DNA from: Protula sp. h YS-2021
Taxonomy: Eukaryota > Annelida > Polychaeta > Sabellida > Serpulidae
Assembly: GCA_949752745.1 (NCBI GenBank)
Contig: OX457026.1
Location: 46,881,256-46,945,255, forward strand
Length of the DNA: 64,000 nucleotides
Direction: 5' to 3'
The notes beneath the pieces were generated by a model. The model did no database searches and was not told the origin of the DNA. It worked only from the letters and a program-made list of their open reading frames with translations. Positions 11,561 to 21,700 of this stretch are shown here, one piece after another. How positions within the stretch are numbered: position 1 is the stretch's first letter; each line of letters starts with the position of its first letter. Made by a program: the position numbers and the translations under genes.

Positions 11561-11595
11561 CACAGCTCACTAACAGGTGCTGTTAGTGAGCTGTG
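11561..11595. repeat. Perfect 16-bp inverted repeat with 3-base loop
   Basis: CACAGCTCACTAACAG - gtg - CTGTTAGTGAGCTGTG. It lies in the intron just after the zinc-finger exon. It would form a strong hairpin in DNA or RNA. Confidence 0.9.
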
Positions 11596-11839
11596 CAGCG
11601 CGGTATAACCGGTACATCGGAATATCACACCTTAAAACTTTCAGCATTTTATAATCTGGGAATTTGCTCCCATCAGAAACCAAAAAAACACGGCTAACTC
11701 GAAAATACGATTTACTCGATAAAATTGGAAATACCTGGCGATTTCGAGTAAACGGTGTTTCAATGTTTTCAGTAAGCATCCCGTTTCCAGCAAATTATGT
11801 ATAATGGGATAATGATTTCACAAATGCAATTATTTACAG

Positions 11840-12055
11840 CTTGTGAAGACTTCATTGACAATGCGATAGATATTGCACAAAAGTGGGGTGTTTTGGAGAA
11901 GCAGATAAGTGGCTCGGGCAAGTTGAAGCCAATACTGCTTGAGGAAATGCGTGCTCGGTATCCCGGCTGTGAGATTGGCGTCAGTGGTGAAACACTAGTC
12001 ACCATCACCAATTCTGCCAACAGCGCTCCGTTGTTTGAATATCTATCTGCAGAAG
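11840..12055 (+). CDS. KDM3-like gene, linker exon
   Basis: Acceptor attatttacag, donor gtgatt, open throughout, 72 codons, phase 1 at both ends. It reads ACEDFIDNAIDIAQKWG, then LLEEMRARYPG. No domain recognised. Its place between zinc finger and JmjC, and its phase agreement with the next exon, support it as part of the same gene. Confidence 0.65.
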
Positions 12056-12325
12056 GTGATTACACGAACTTTGCATTGACTGCATATGATTTATAAGAGT
12101 TTCATCTATGTTACATAAATACAAGTAATGGTGTTATCGTTAAATGTATATATGCATATTGTAAAATTGTAGTCTTTTTATACGACGTTTCCTGTTTGCA
12201 TTTTTTACATTTGTGTAGTATGCATTGATCTGGTTATTGAAATTAGAAACGAAATTTGTATAATATTTAGCATGGTTTCATTTGTATATGAGTGGTGGAT
12301 CAGATAATGAAGAAAAACTATTATT

Positions 12326-12463
12326 AGGCCCCAACCCTTCGGACTGAGGCCTGTAGGTTTGGGGGTGTCCGTCCGTCTGTCCGTCATCGCTTTATACCCC
12401 TATGAATTTGGGGGGGCGGTTGGGGCCTGCTTGTGTTTCACAAATACTTACTTGTTTATGTTG
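12326..12463 (+). repeat. Hairpin/GTCTGTCCGTCC-type repeat, copy 4
   Basis: ggccccaacccttcggactg, then gggggtgtccgtccgtctgt, and the same ending as copy 3 (tttcacaaatacttacttgt). It ends about 15 bases before the splice acceptor of the next KDM3-like exon, so it supplies most of that acceptor's upstream context. Confidence 0.8.
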
Positions 12464-12479
12464 TTAAAGGATATTCTTT

Positions 12480-12620
12480 CATCGTCGAATGCCACAAGGA
12501 GGTAAACGATGACTTTTGGCGACCTGAGTCAGTTGCAGAGAAATGGGGCGACGTTGAAGCCACTGTCAGAGTTATGGGGAATAAGAAGTCGAAGCGTATG
12601 CCGTTATCGAACTTCTTTAG
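12480..12620 (+). CDS. KDM3-like JmjC exon 1
   Basis: Starts after ttgttaaag in phase 1, ends at donor gtaaat in phase 2. It encodes SFIVECHKEVNDDFWRPESV, then EKWGDVEA. This matches the opening of the KDM3 JmjC domain, where W/F-x-P-E-S and F/W-G-D are conserved. No lesion. Confidence 0.8.
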
Positions 12621-12771
12621 GTAAATATTATAATTGCATATAGCAGTTAATAAGTTTTGATATGGCGGTAATACGTATAGTAGCAATAGCAAATGAATTG
12701 TTGTCAATTATATCGACACGAAACGCAATAAATTATTTTGTTATACATAAAAGACATGTGTTGTGTTACAG

Positions 12772-12925
12772 AGGATTAGATGAAGTTGGAGCCGAAAAGG
12801 TCAAGATATGTGACTATCCAGAAACAGACCCATGCCTCCAACTTTCTCTTCAGAGCGTTGTGGAAGAGTTCACAAAAATCCTGCCATTCAAGCGATTCTT
12901 GGCTCCAGAAGGCCCAATGAATATG
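12772..12925 (+). CDS. KDM3-like JmjC exon 2
   Basis: Acceptor tgtgttacag, donor gtacgt, phase 2 in and phase 0 out. It encodes GLDEVGAEKVKICDYPETDP, then FTKILPFKRFLAPEGPMNM. This corresponds to the KDM3 segment containing L-K-D-W-P and the LPLPEY-like helix. Confidence 0.8.
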
Positions 12926-13085
12926 GTACGTACGTAATAAAAGCATTATGAAGGAGAAAAGAGTGAAAGTAAATATTATATTTTCATGTAGACATGGTTG
13001 TAATGTTAACATGGCAGTGTTCAGAAGAAAAAAAGTTGGGTCCTCATCATTTTGTCACTGACATTAACATATTTCAACGTTCCAG

Positions 13086-13330
13086 GTATCTGCATGCCAC
13101 TGGGCCACGTACTATCCGGATGTCGGCCCAAAGTTATTCTGCGGGCATGGATCGCTGACCGAAGAGGACCCCACAAACCTCCACTCAGACCTTGCTGATG
13201 CTGCCAACCTTTGTGTCTTTGCACAAGAGTTGCCTCAAAAAGTTGAAAGAGATACCTTTGATGGCAAGACGAAAAGGGCGGCAGCCAAGTGGCATATCTT
13301 TCAAAGGCACGACTACGACCTCGTAGTCAG
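13086..13330 (+). CDS. KDM3-like JmjC exon 3 with Fe(II) ligands
   Basis: Phase 0 in, phase 2 out (donor gtgagt). It encodes DVGPKLFCGHGSLTEEDPTN, then LHSDLADAANLCVFA. The His and Asp of the H-x-D iron-binding motif are present, in the same context as KDM3 (NLHLDVSDAVN-like). AAKWHIFQRHD further on matches the KDM3 alWHIy segment. No stop. Confidence 0.85.
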
Positions 13331-13629
13331 GTGAGTGGATTCTCAAGTTTTCATTTACCTGGTGACTCGATAGGGAGGGAATTAGTTGCCCCACACAATG
13401 AAGCAGGTATATATTTTGAAACTGTCTGCGATGTTTAACTGTTTGTATCTATGCAAGTTTTTGTCTTTATCACAGCAATAGACCTGAAAAAAGCCAATTG
13501 TTTTCTTCAGATAAACAGTATATTCGTTAATTCGAATTCATTTGTATAAATGTGTGCTAAGAACTGTCGGGACGCAGCATGTTCATATTAAATTCATTGA
13601 ACTGTGATTTATTAAAATCTTTGAGGCAG

Positions 13630-13785
13630 ATATTTGCAAAGGAAGAAGGGCGTCAGCTACGACCCAATCCAACAGCGTGAATGCTACTTATCTGCAGAAG
13701 ACATGGCACGCTTAAAGGAAGATTATGACGTACAACCCTTGACAATTGTTCAATGTGTTGGGGATTTGGTAGTTGTACCCATCAG
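13630..13785 (+). CDS. KDM3-like JmjC exon 4
   Basis: Acceptor tctttgaggcag, donor gtatga. It encodes YLQRKKGVSYDPIQQRECYL, then PLTIVQCVGDLVVVPIR. This is the strand that leads to the distal iron-binding His in KDM3 (…VFIPAGAPHQV). The exon stops just before that residue, and no following exon with the His is found in the 736 bases before the coiled-coil exon. Confidence 0.8.
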
Positions 13786-13924
13786 GTATGATACGTATAG
13801 TAAGCCATTATTTATAGCTAAAAAGGAGTCAATTTTATTGTCAATGGTGTAAAGTTATAATGAATGAAAAAGTTTAATGAAAAAATAAAGTTTTGTAAGA
13901 GTAAATCGAAATGAATCAGAAGTT

Positions 13925-14095
13925 AATTATGTCTTCATTTTGTGTAAAAATGTATTTTTGGCGATTTTTTTTTTAATTTTTGGGCTTGCCAATGTTGTAC
14001 TTTTAAGCAAGGAATTTTTTTCTTCGTGACTGATTGGGGGCGGGAGAGACATATCCGTTTTTGTTTTAACAAAAACACTGGACAGTCTAGTTAAT
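13925..14095 (+). repeat. 3' end of a GTCCGTCC-type repeat
   Basis: Matches 27,540-27,760: tgtatttttggcga, gactgattgggggcggg, agacatatccgttttt, aacaaaaacactgg. It sits where the missing JmjC exon would be expected. Confidence 0.75.
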
Positions 14096-14122
14096 TTAGA
14101 AAAAAGAGAAAATTTGTGTACA

Positions 14123-14279
14123 CAGAGGTTTGTACATAAAATAATACTATTATTACATATGTAGATAACCTACACAGTTCAAATGTCATGAAATGAAATT
14201 GGTTGGATAGTGACAATAGTTTTGCTATAATTAACTTTCAAAATGATACCGGGAGTCTCCAAAAAGAAACCCAGGGCCA
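14123..14279. repeat. Inverted-repeat arm pairing with 18,378-18,534
   Basis: About 157 bases nearly identical, in reverse complement, to 18,378-18,534 (acagaggtttgtacataaaa through gaaacccagggc). At 18.5 kb the arm directly follows the displaced JmjC exon, so it looks like ancestral intron sequence of this gene. Confidence 0.9.
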
Positions 14280-14521
14280 GAGGTTCTCATATTGAAACCA
14301 AATAGATGCACCTATTCCGTGAGTACTACTCTGGAAGTGCAGGCGTTAGTAGGGGTTGCTTAGTGTGAACTAGGCTTGATAAGGGAACTGCCTTGTGCCT
14401 CGTGGGATTAAGCGTAACAGTGTCGCCGGTAAATATTCGAACGTATTTTAGACTGTGAGGGAGAGGGGCTTTCATTTGGAATGAAAGGAAAGTGTTTATA
14501 AATGTATTTGCATATTTATAG
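14280..14521. other. Intron of KDM3-like gene
   Basis: Non-repeat spacer leading to the acceptor catatttatag. Confidence 0.4.
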
Positions 14522-14679
14522 ATTGCCGAACTCAAAAAGGAAAAGGAGGAAATGACTCGGGAACTTTTGTCTCTCCGAGCTGCGAATGAAAACCTTAAAC
14601 GACTTGAGAAGGTGGAGAATGAGAGAGAGCAATTTCAACGTGAAATGAGGGAAATGACAGGGCAAGTTGCCTCCCTAAG
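14522..14679 (+). CDS. KDM3-like gene, coiled-coil exon
   Basis: Starts in phase 0, ends in phase 2. It reads IAELKKEKEEMTRELLSLRA, then LEKVENEREQFQREMREM. Leu and charged residues are in heptad spacing, so a coiled coil is likely. The inverted exon at 18.5 kb ends in phase 0 (…AENKTE) and would join here. Coiled coils after JmjC are not part of the usual KDM3 plan. Confidence 0.65.
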
Positions 14680-14689
14680 GTAACATTGA

Positions 14690-14692
<3 letters not shown>

Positions 14693-14763
<71 letters not shown>

Positions 14764-14820
14764 CGTAATGCTTAGGGAGACCTCACGTATTGATTTGTAA
14801 GGTTTAGAGAGACCGAAAAA
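14693..14820. repeat. (TA)n microsatellite plus shared flank
   Basis: (TA)n to 14,762, followed by gcgtaatgcttagggagacc and ggtttagagagaccgaaaa. The same pairing of TA tract and flank occurs at 37,800-37,970. Confidence 0.85.
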
Positions 14821-14829
14821 TTATATATA

Positions 14830-15495
14830 CAGACGAAACCGGTTTATCGCATAGCCAATTTGCAAAGCCCTGTTATGCGTTTATCCGATATATGCGTTTA
14901 TTCGGAGTACTCTTGTCTATATTTTTCAGCGGTTGTTATTAGACGTGCACCCGCACCCCTCCTCCCCGCATTTCATTTTTTCTTCTTGGCCGCGTATTTA
15001 AATGATGACTTTGCACTCATGGTTATGTGAGGCAACGTGGGGATTAAGGGTTTCAGGCCATTATTTAGTGAGAGCTGAGGCAACGCGGGGAATAGAGTTG
15101 CAGGCCATTATCTAGCGTCAGCTAAGGCAGTGCAGATATTAACGGTCATTATCTAGTGAGAACTGAGAGAGTGTGGTGATTAAGAGTTCGAGATTCACTG
15201 TTAACAACCGCAAGTGGGTTGGTACATGTACACAATGGGTCAAGTATTAGATAAATAAACGAGGAGCAGCTCACTGCCTAAGTTTGCTTTAAGTGTGGTA
15301 TGCTTGGAGAGTCACCCAGAATTATGCAATTAACCGGTGTGCTTCCCATTTTATCCAGTTTATGCGATTAAGCGGTATTCAATTATCCGGTTAAATTTCC
15401 AACAGAGAGCATTGGAAATGGTTTGGGATTTGCGAATAATATGCAGTTAACCGATTTATGCGTTTAACCGGTATGCGATTAAGTGATTTCATCTG
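14830..15495. mobile_element. pogo/Tigger-like MITE with TA target duplication
   Basis: It begins CAGACGAAACCGGTTTATCG and ends cgattaagtgatttcatCTG, flanked by TA on both sides. Inside (about 15,030-15,190) are 3-4 degenerate copies of a 45-50-bp unit (gaggcaacg.ggg, ccattatctagtgagagctg). No transposase frame. Confidence 0.65.
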
Positions 15496-15636
15496 TATAC
15501 ATATATATACTTAGTAAAGTGGCAGAAAGTGCAACCGTTTTTGTGTTAAGTTCTTAAAGTGCGATTTAAGATTCGCGGTAGTACAATGATTATTAGACTG
15601 TTGAGAGAAATATTTACATGTAAGAAAAAATTGCAG

Positions 15637-16410
15637 GTTAATCCAGGAGAGACAAACAACGGAGTCTTTGAGAGCCAGGGTGACGATTTGTTCAACTGGT
15701 GCAACTGCCGACATTTCATCCACGTGCAGTGTTGCTAGAGAAAGTGCAAGCACAACCTCGACCGTCACAGTGAAATCTGGTGATGTACAAGCACATGAGC
15801 AGTTGCACATCGAACAAAATCTAAACCTTGACAATGTCCCCCAAGAACAGGCAATTAAAAAACCGAAGAGAATTTTGCTTATAAATGCACCAGATGCAGG
15901 ACACAGGCATTTATGACCAGCGCAGAGTTGCAAGAGCATATGCAAGTGCATACTGTTGTCTGTGACATGTGTGGAAAAACTTATTCTAGGGCTTTTGTTA
16001 GTCCCAAACCGGGGGCTTTAAACCCGGGAGGGGAGGAGCCATTAAGAGCCAGGGTTACGATTTGTTCCACTGGTGCATCTGCCGACATTTCATCCACGTG
16101 CAGTGTTGTTAGAGGAAGTGCAAGCACAACCTCGGCTGTCACAGCGATATCTGGTGATGTACACGCAGCCGAGCAGTTGCACATCGAACAAGAGCTAAAC
16201 CTTGACGACGTCCTCCAAGAACAGACAATTAAAAAAACCAAACAGGACTTTGCTTATAAATGCTCCCGATTCAGGATACGGGAATCTATGACCAGCGCAG
16301 AGTTGCAAGAGCATATGCAAGTGCATGCTGTTATCTGTGACATGTGTGGAAAAACTTATTCTAGGGCTTTTGACCTAAAAAGACACCTGCGAGACGTCCA
16401 CAATGCGTGA
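15637..16410 (+). pseudogene. KDM3-like gene, duplicated C-terminal C2H2 exon
   Basis: The exon starts after acceptor aaattgcag in phase with the coiled coil (R-LIQERQTTESL). Its body occurs twice in tandem, at 15,668-15,993 and 16,043-16,410, with a period of about 375. Unit 1 lost one A in an A-run (about 15,861), so its zinc finger is out of frame. It is joined to unit 2 by about 40 bases resembling the start of the repeat at 16,540. Unit 2 ends properly: one degenerate finger (second Cys now Phe) and one complete finger, VICDMCGKTYSRAF, then DLKRHLRDVH, three residues before the stop. A C-terminal C2H2 pair is unusual for KDM3. Confidence 0.7.
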
Positions 16411-16539
16411 ACGTATGTGACATAGCAGTCTCTGGCACACATGGTCTCAAACCACAAACTGTTATACGTATCACTTTGCAACTCTTCAGATGTAGATCAT
16501 CATCGTCTTGTCTGTATTTTTGACTCACGAATACAATTT

Positions 16540-16695
16540 GTTAACCCCCAGCCAGGGGCTTTAGACCCGGGAAGGGAGGTATTAGATTGGGTGTTCTCCG
16601 TCTTGTCTGTCCGTCTATCTGTCACTTTTTTATGCCCTGTTTTGTCGACAGCATATCTCCCCAACTATGATGCGGATTGCTTTGAGGTCATTATG
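16540..16695 (+). repeat. Hairpin/GTCTGTCCGTCC-type repeat, copy 5
   Basis: ccccagccaggggctttaga cap, then gtcttgtctgtccgtctatc. Its opening motif recurs inside the last KDM3-like exon at about 15,997-16,035. Confidence 0.6.
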
Positions 16696-16733
16696 TCTCC
16701 CCGACCAAGGGGAGACATATAGTGTTTCTACGT

Positions 16734-16767
<34 letters not shown>

Positions 16768-17000
16768 GTCGTGTACCCCGCGAACTCGGCAGTGTGTTAG
16801 TTTTTTTCGTCAATTTTAGACCTTCGAAGTGGGTCTTTTTTTGCAAAGTGGGCTTCTCGAGCCGGAAGCCAACTAGCTTTACACTTTTATTTTGGCTCGA
16901 ATGTGCAAAGCAGACATTAATTCCATATCCGCCTTGGGCCCACTTTGCATAAAATCTGGTTTTCACTTAAATTTCAGTGTGTTTGGTGTGTTTCACTGAA
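16696..17000 (+). repeat. Hairpin repeat copy 6 with (GT)n(GA)n
   Basis: Cap gtctccccgaccaaggggag followed by acatatagtg. The usual GTCCGTCC tract is replaced by a (TG)n/(GA)n run. Confidence 0.5.
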
Positions 17001-17640
17001 ACTGTAGGGGGTACTGCAATAGAAAAGTGTGTGAACGGTTTGTACATATTAATGATGTTTTCTGACAATTTCTGGTCAATCAGGTGGCCTCAGCGTGGTT
17101 TTCACATGTTTACTGGATCAATCACATGGCGGTAAATTAAAAGCACGTGTAGGGTATACCTCAAGATGGTGGGGATGTGAACTTGGTATGGCGGGAAGCT
17201 GATATTTTCAGACCTCTAAAAATCGCTGCACAGTTTTCGTAATAACGGAAAGCTATATAAACTATCTTGTTTCTTCTTAAAAGTCACTTTACTATAGGAA
17301 TTAAGTTTATAAACTATGTCAGGGAGAAGAAATGCAGTGCAGTTTTGAAGGCTGACACCCCGCTATCATCGGAAGAAACCATGGCACTCTGCTTCCGTAT
17401 TATCACAATTTTAAGTTCAATAGCAAAGCTATTATGAACAATTCTTGTGTGATTAATTTTATATACTGTTATGAAAAGTTTTGTTTTCCTTTTGGTTGGG
17501 TTGTTCATTTTATTGAAAAATTGCGGCCTGTTTTTAAGTGCGTAATCTTCTGACGTACGTTGTCATTGTGTACTGGCTGAAATGGGCCCATTGGTGTGCA
17601 TGGTTGGCGGTTTCTTCATAATTTTACACGCACCGACCTG
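17001..17640. other. No gene recognised
   Basis: AT-rich, with short frames only. Confidence 0.4.
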
Positions 17641-17654
17641 TCATACTCTTCAGC

Positions 17655-18360
17655 AGCTGTCCCCCTCTCTCCACACTCACAGTTATTCATTTTTCCCCTC
17701 AGGGGGAATATATGCGATCGACCACGTGTCGGTCGGTCTGTCGGTCTGTCAGCAAGAGCTTGTTAACACGCTAACTTAAAAACTCCTGCAAGGAATTTCA
17801 TGAAACTTGGTATGTGGCTTCTATGGGAGCAAATACAGGTCGGTATTGTAAATGGGCCAGGTCCGTCCAAGGAAAGTGGACCAGCTGGACTTGGAAAATT
17901 TCAGCTCTTGATTGACTATTGTGTGACCTTGTTAACACGATAACTTAAAAACTGCTGCAAGGATTTTCATGAAACTTGGCATATAGCTTCTATGGCAACA
18001 AACACAGATCGGCATTGCAAATGGGCCATGTTTGTTTAATCAAAATGGAGCAGCTGGAAAATTTCAGCTCTTGGTTGACTTGTTAACACGATATTTCAAG
18101 AACAACTGCAATGATTTTAATGAAACTTGGTGTGTATATTCTGTGCACACTACCAAGGATCAGTATTGTCAATTGGTTAGGTTGGCCCAAGGAAAATGAG
18201 CCAAATGCACTTCGAAATTTATGAAATTCTGGAAATCATTCAGCATTGGAATGAGTTTGTTAATGCGATATCTCAAGAACAACTGCAAGGATTTTAATGA
18301 AACTTGGTGTGTATTTTCTGTGGGTACTAACAGGGATCGGTATTGTCAATGGGTTAGTGT
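17655..18360 (+). repeat. Hairpin/GTCTGTCCGTCC-type repeat, copy 7, four units
   Basis: Cap cccctcagggggaatatatg, then gtcggtcggtctgtcggtct. Four degenerate units follow, starting near 17,759, 17,931, 18,080 and 18,256 (core cttgttaacacgata, then gaaacttggt). The first 140 bases recur at 22,634. Confidence 0.8.
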
Positions 18361-18377
18361 CGAGTTTCCGTTTATAA

Positions 18378-18534
18378 GCCCTGGGCTTCTTTTTGGAGAT
18401 TCCCGGTATCATTTTGAAAGTTAATTATAGCAAAACTATTGTCACTATCCAACCAATTTCATTTCATGGACATTTGAACTGTGTAGATTATCTACATATG
18501 TAATAATAGTATTATTTTATGTACAAACCTCTGT
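18378..18534. repeat. Inverted-repeat arm pairing with 14,123-14,279
   Basis: Reverse complement of the KDM3-like intron segment at 14.1 kb. It adjoins the inverted exon on its 3' side. Confidence 0.9.
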
Positions 18535-18755
18535 CTTGTTTTCGGCAACTTGTTTGCGGACCTCATCAGCGCTTTGCAAAGTCTTAAGTGCGCTCAACAG
18601 GTCGTAATATAGAACGCGCTCAATGCCAATATAATCTTCTCTGTGAGTCTCTTTCTTGATTCGTCTCAAATTCCTCAGATACTCATTGGTATTGAATGGG
18701 CTCACATAATCAATGGCTAACTTAATTGTAGCACTGAAGTTGTTCACCTGTATCA
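18529..18755 (-). pseudogene. Displaced KDM3-like JmjC last exon, inverted and cut by a LINE
   Basis: The minus strand reads QVNNFSATIKLAIDYVSP, then NEYLRNLRR…LLSALKTLQS. This matches the KDM3 segment just after the distal iron-binding His (…HQV-x-N-L-x-S-x-I-K-V-A-x-D-F-V-S-P…, then a helix ending A-V-x-T-L-K). It ends in phase 0 at AENKTE before gtttgt, which fits the coiled-coil exon at 14,522. The His-bearing start is missing, because the LINE terminus begins immediately upstream at about 18,757. The exon is on the opposite strand to the rest of the gene. Confidence 0.75.
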
Positions 18756-18756
18756 G

Positions 18757-21700
18757 ACTATAGCTTACAGGTTTGTTTCTTGTTTCCTGCATTTCATCTC
18801 TCTTTGTCATCAGTGATGCACCGCCTTTTGTTGGTTGTTGGTTTCGCCCGTTTCATCATCAGACCATTTAGGCTGCCGGGCCACGGTAGTTGATCAATCC
18901 ACCGTCTTAGAGAGATGAGGCACAATCATGATGGTAACCATTGCTTGTCGTGTCGTTTCAGCCAGATCCAATTTGACGTCTTTTCTGCTGTGTTTTGACA
19001 TTCTTTTCTTATACGTTTCCTGATGTTGCCACCTATACCGAGTAATTTACACGTCGCCCATACTGATTTTTCCATGAATCCTCTACACCCTACTTCAATA
19101 GGCATACACCACACTTTCCAGCGGGCTTCTTCACACGCGGCTTTCAATTCATCGTACTTTGTTCTTTTCCTCTCGTTCGCAATGTCTATGTTTTCCTCCC
19201 ATGGCACTGTCAATTCTATCATAATCACTTGGCGTGTTTTTGTTGACCACAGCTATATCTGGTCTCAATGTTGTAGCTGTGATCTCTCCAGGGAACTGCA
19301 GTTTTCTACGCAAATCTACGCGTATTTGCCAGTCTGTTGCTGTTGCTAAGACAGCAACTGTGCTTCTACGTTGCTTCTATTCTTCTCCTGCTTTGACAAA
19401 TTTGATTAATGTTTGTGTTCTTTGTGGTTTTGTGTTGTTTTCTTTGTTAACGACCGGCACTAATATTGACGAGATAGCTTCTAATACTTTGTCATGTCTC
19501 CATCGGTACCTTCCTTGAGTAAGAGCTGTTCTGCACGATGACAGTACATGCTCCAGTGTCCCTCTCTTTCCACACAGTTTGCAACCGTCGTCTTCTGTCT
19601 TGTACCATAGTCTAAGGTTTGTGGGTGTTGGTAGTAGGTCGTATACACTACGTAGCAGGAATCCAAGCTGCATAGGTTGTTTTTGCAGTATTTCGTGCCA
19701 TGTCACTTTTCTTGGTGTTGCACTTTCCCATCTCGTCCAGGCTCCCTGGGCGCCCATACCCACTGCCTTTACTCTTCGTTGATCTTCTTCACTCTCTCGT
19801 ATCTCACGTTGTATTATGGACCTTCTCTCCTTGGTGTTTGCCTCGGTCCATTTCACTCGTGGTGTTACATCTAGGCCTCTTCTCCCTTGTCTCACAGTTC
19901 CGACTAATTCTTTGTGCTCTTCGCATCTTCAATGCTCTTCTGCACTGACCAGCGCCCACGTTGACTCAGTTGAACTTTTGCTCCTCGTATTGTATTGTCT
20001 TTTGATTCGTCGAGCATCACTTGTCCTCTTACGCGGCTAACTTGGTATTCTTCTTTCACTGATGACAGCGGCAGCTGAAGCTTGTTGGAGTCCCACCGCA
20101 GAAAAACTCTGGGGGACACCGAGCCACTTGCGCAATTGCTTGCTTGCCATCCTTTCCATTTCTTCCACACTGCTCATCGGGATGTCGTACATGAGCATGT
20201 TTCCACCGTGCTGGAAACACCATGCCTTGTATCTTCCAGGTAGCGGGGCCTTTTCTATTTTACACATATGTTCTTGTAGCTGCTGGATAGTTTGCCTGGA
20301 ATTTTCCGTGTCGCGTAAGCTTCCATCGTACCATTTTCCAAGGCACTTCACCGGTTCTTCACTCACTGTCGGGATGGTAACGTCTCCTATCTTAAATCTC
20401 ACGTTCTTTCCTATTTTCCCTTTGATGATGACTAAACTCCTACATTTTCGTGCCTTGAATGCCATTCTTGCCCATACTGTTAGCTCATAAAGTTTGTTTA
20501 AGATCCACCTCGCGCCTTGTGGTTGTGCTGTATTTATAGTTAGATCGTCCATAAATGCTTTGATCGGTTTTTGTTGAATTTCATTCACCTTTGGTCCCTT
20601 GCATTCTTTTTCTGCGGTTTTTATCATGATATTCATAGCAGCCAGGAATACTATAACCGATACCGTGCAGCCCGTGATTATACCCTTCTCTAGTCGCTGC
20701 CACTTTGTTGTAAAGTCGGTTGTGGTGAATCTGAATTTGAGCTTTTGGAAGTAGTTCTTGAAAATGTTGATTAGTTTCTCTGGTACGTGGTACTTCTCTA
20801 GTGCCAACATAACAAGCTCGTGTGGTACTGAGCCGTACGCGTTTGCTAGGTCCAACCATATTAACGTGATGTTTCCTCCTCTCGTTTTGGCATCTTGTAA
20901 CAGTTTTGTTATCATACTGTTATGCTCCCAACATCCGGAGAAACCTTCGACGCCTCCTTTCTGAGTTGATGTATCAATGTACCCGTTCTTGACCATGTAG
21001 TTTGTTAGTCATCGTGCTATTATTGAGAAGAAGATTTTCCCTTCAACATCAAGCAAAGATATCGTGCGGAACTGGTCTATGCTTGAGGAGTTTACTTCTT
21101 TTGGAACAAAGCAGCCTTCCGCTCTTGTCCATTCCTCTGGTATGTTTCCTTTCCTCCAAACTACCACGAGCTGGCGCCACAGCATGTGTAATAAACGCGG
21201 GCATTTCTTGTACACTAAGTATGGTATTCCGCTGGGGCCAGGTGCTGACTTTGCTCTTGCTTTCTTGACGACTTCTTTCACCTCCTTCCATGTGATATCT
21301 CCACTCTGAAACTCTGTCGTTGGTCTTTATGGTGTTTCTAAGTAGTCAAAAACTGGGAGTGGATCTTCTCTGTTCTTATCATTATGGACCGTTGCTAGAT
21401 GCTCTTCAACTTTCCTTTGACTACATGTGAGTTTCCCGCTTTTTTCCTTCCCAAGTAAATCTGATGTATACTTAAATGGATGTGAGATGAATTGCTCTTT
21501 TTCTTTACGGCGCCTTTTACATTTCCTACGTTGTTGTTCCGCTTGTCTCAGCTTTTTTAGTTTCTTTCTCAATTGTTGGCGTAGGTCATCCAATGCTCCT
21601 TTTTCCTCCGCTTTTGCTCCTTTCTATCTTTTTGAGAGCGCCTTCAGTTCTCTTCTCACCTCTTCTTTCCTCCTATCTCGTCGGTTCTCGTGTTTGTTAC

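Larger units (their letters stand above)
9487..16410 (+). pseudogene. KDM3-like JmjC histone demethylase gene, decayed
   Basis: Exons spread over 7 kb spell out a KDM3/JMJD1-type protein. In order they are: an N-terminal exon, a treble-clef zinc finger (CDKCDLGIFNAH), a linker exon, the JmjC domain over four exons, a coiled coil, and a C-terminal exon with C2H2 fingers. KDM3 enzymes remove methyl groups from H3K9 using Fe(II) and 2-oxoglutarate. The first two iron ligands are visible (NLHSD). The exon expected to hold the distal His is absent from this strand, and its remainder lies inverted at 18.5 kb. Other lesions are a 4-base deletion in the zinc finger, loss of that exon's splice donor, and a tandem duplication with a frameshift in the last exon. 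The family call is firm. The gene's inactivity is inferred from the lesions. Confidence 0.75.

Noticed and set aside
18517..18810. A 97-codon stand-alone gene starting at an ATG
   Set aside because: The ATG and first residues belong to the LINE 3' end. Only the remainder is the displaced KDM3-like exon.
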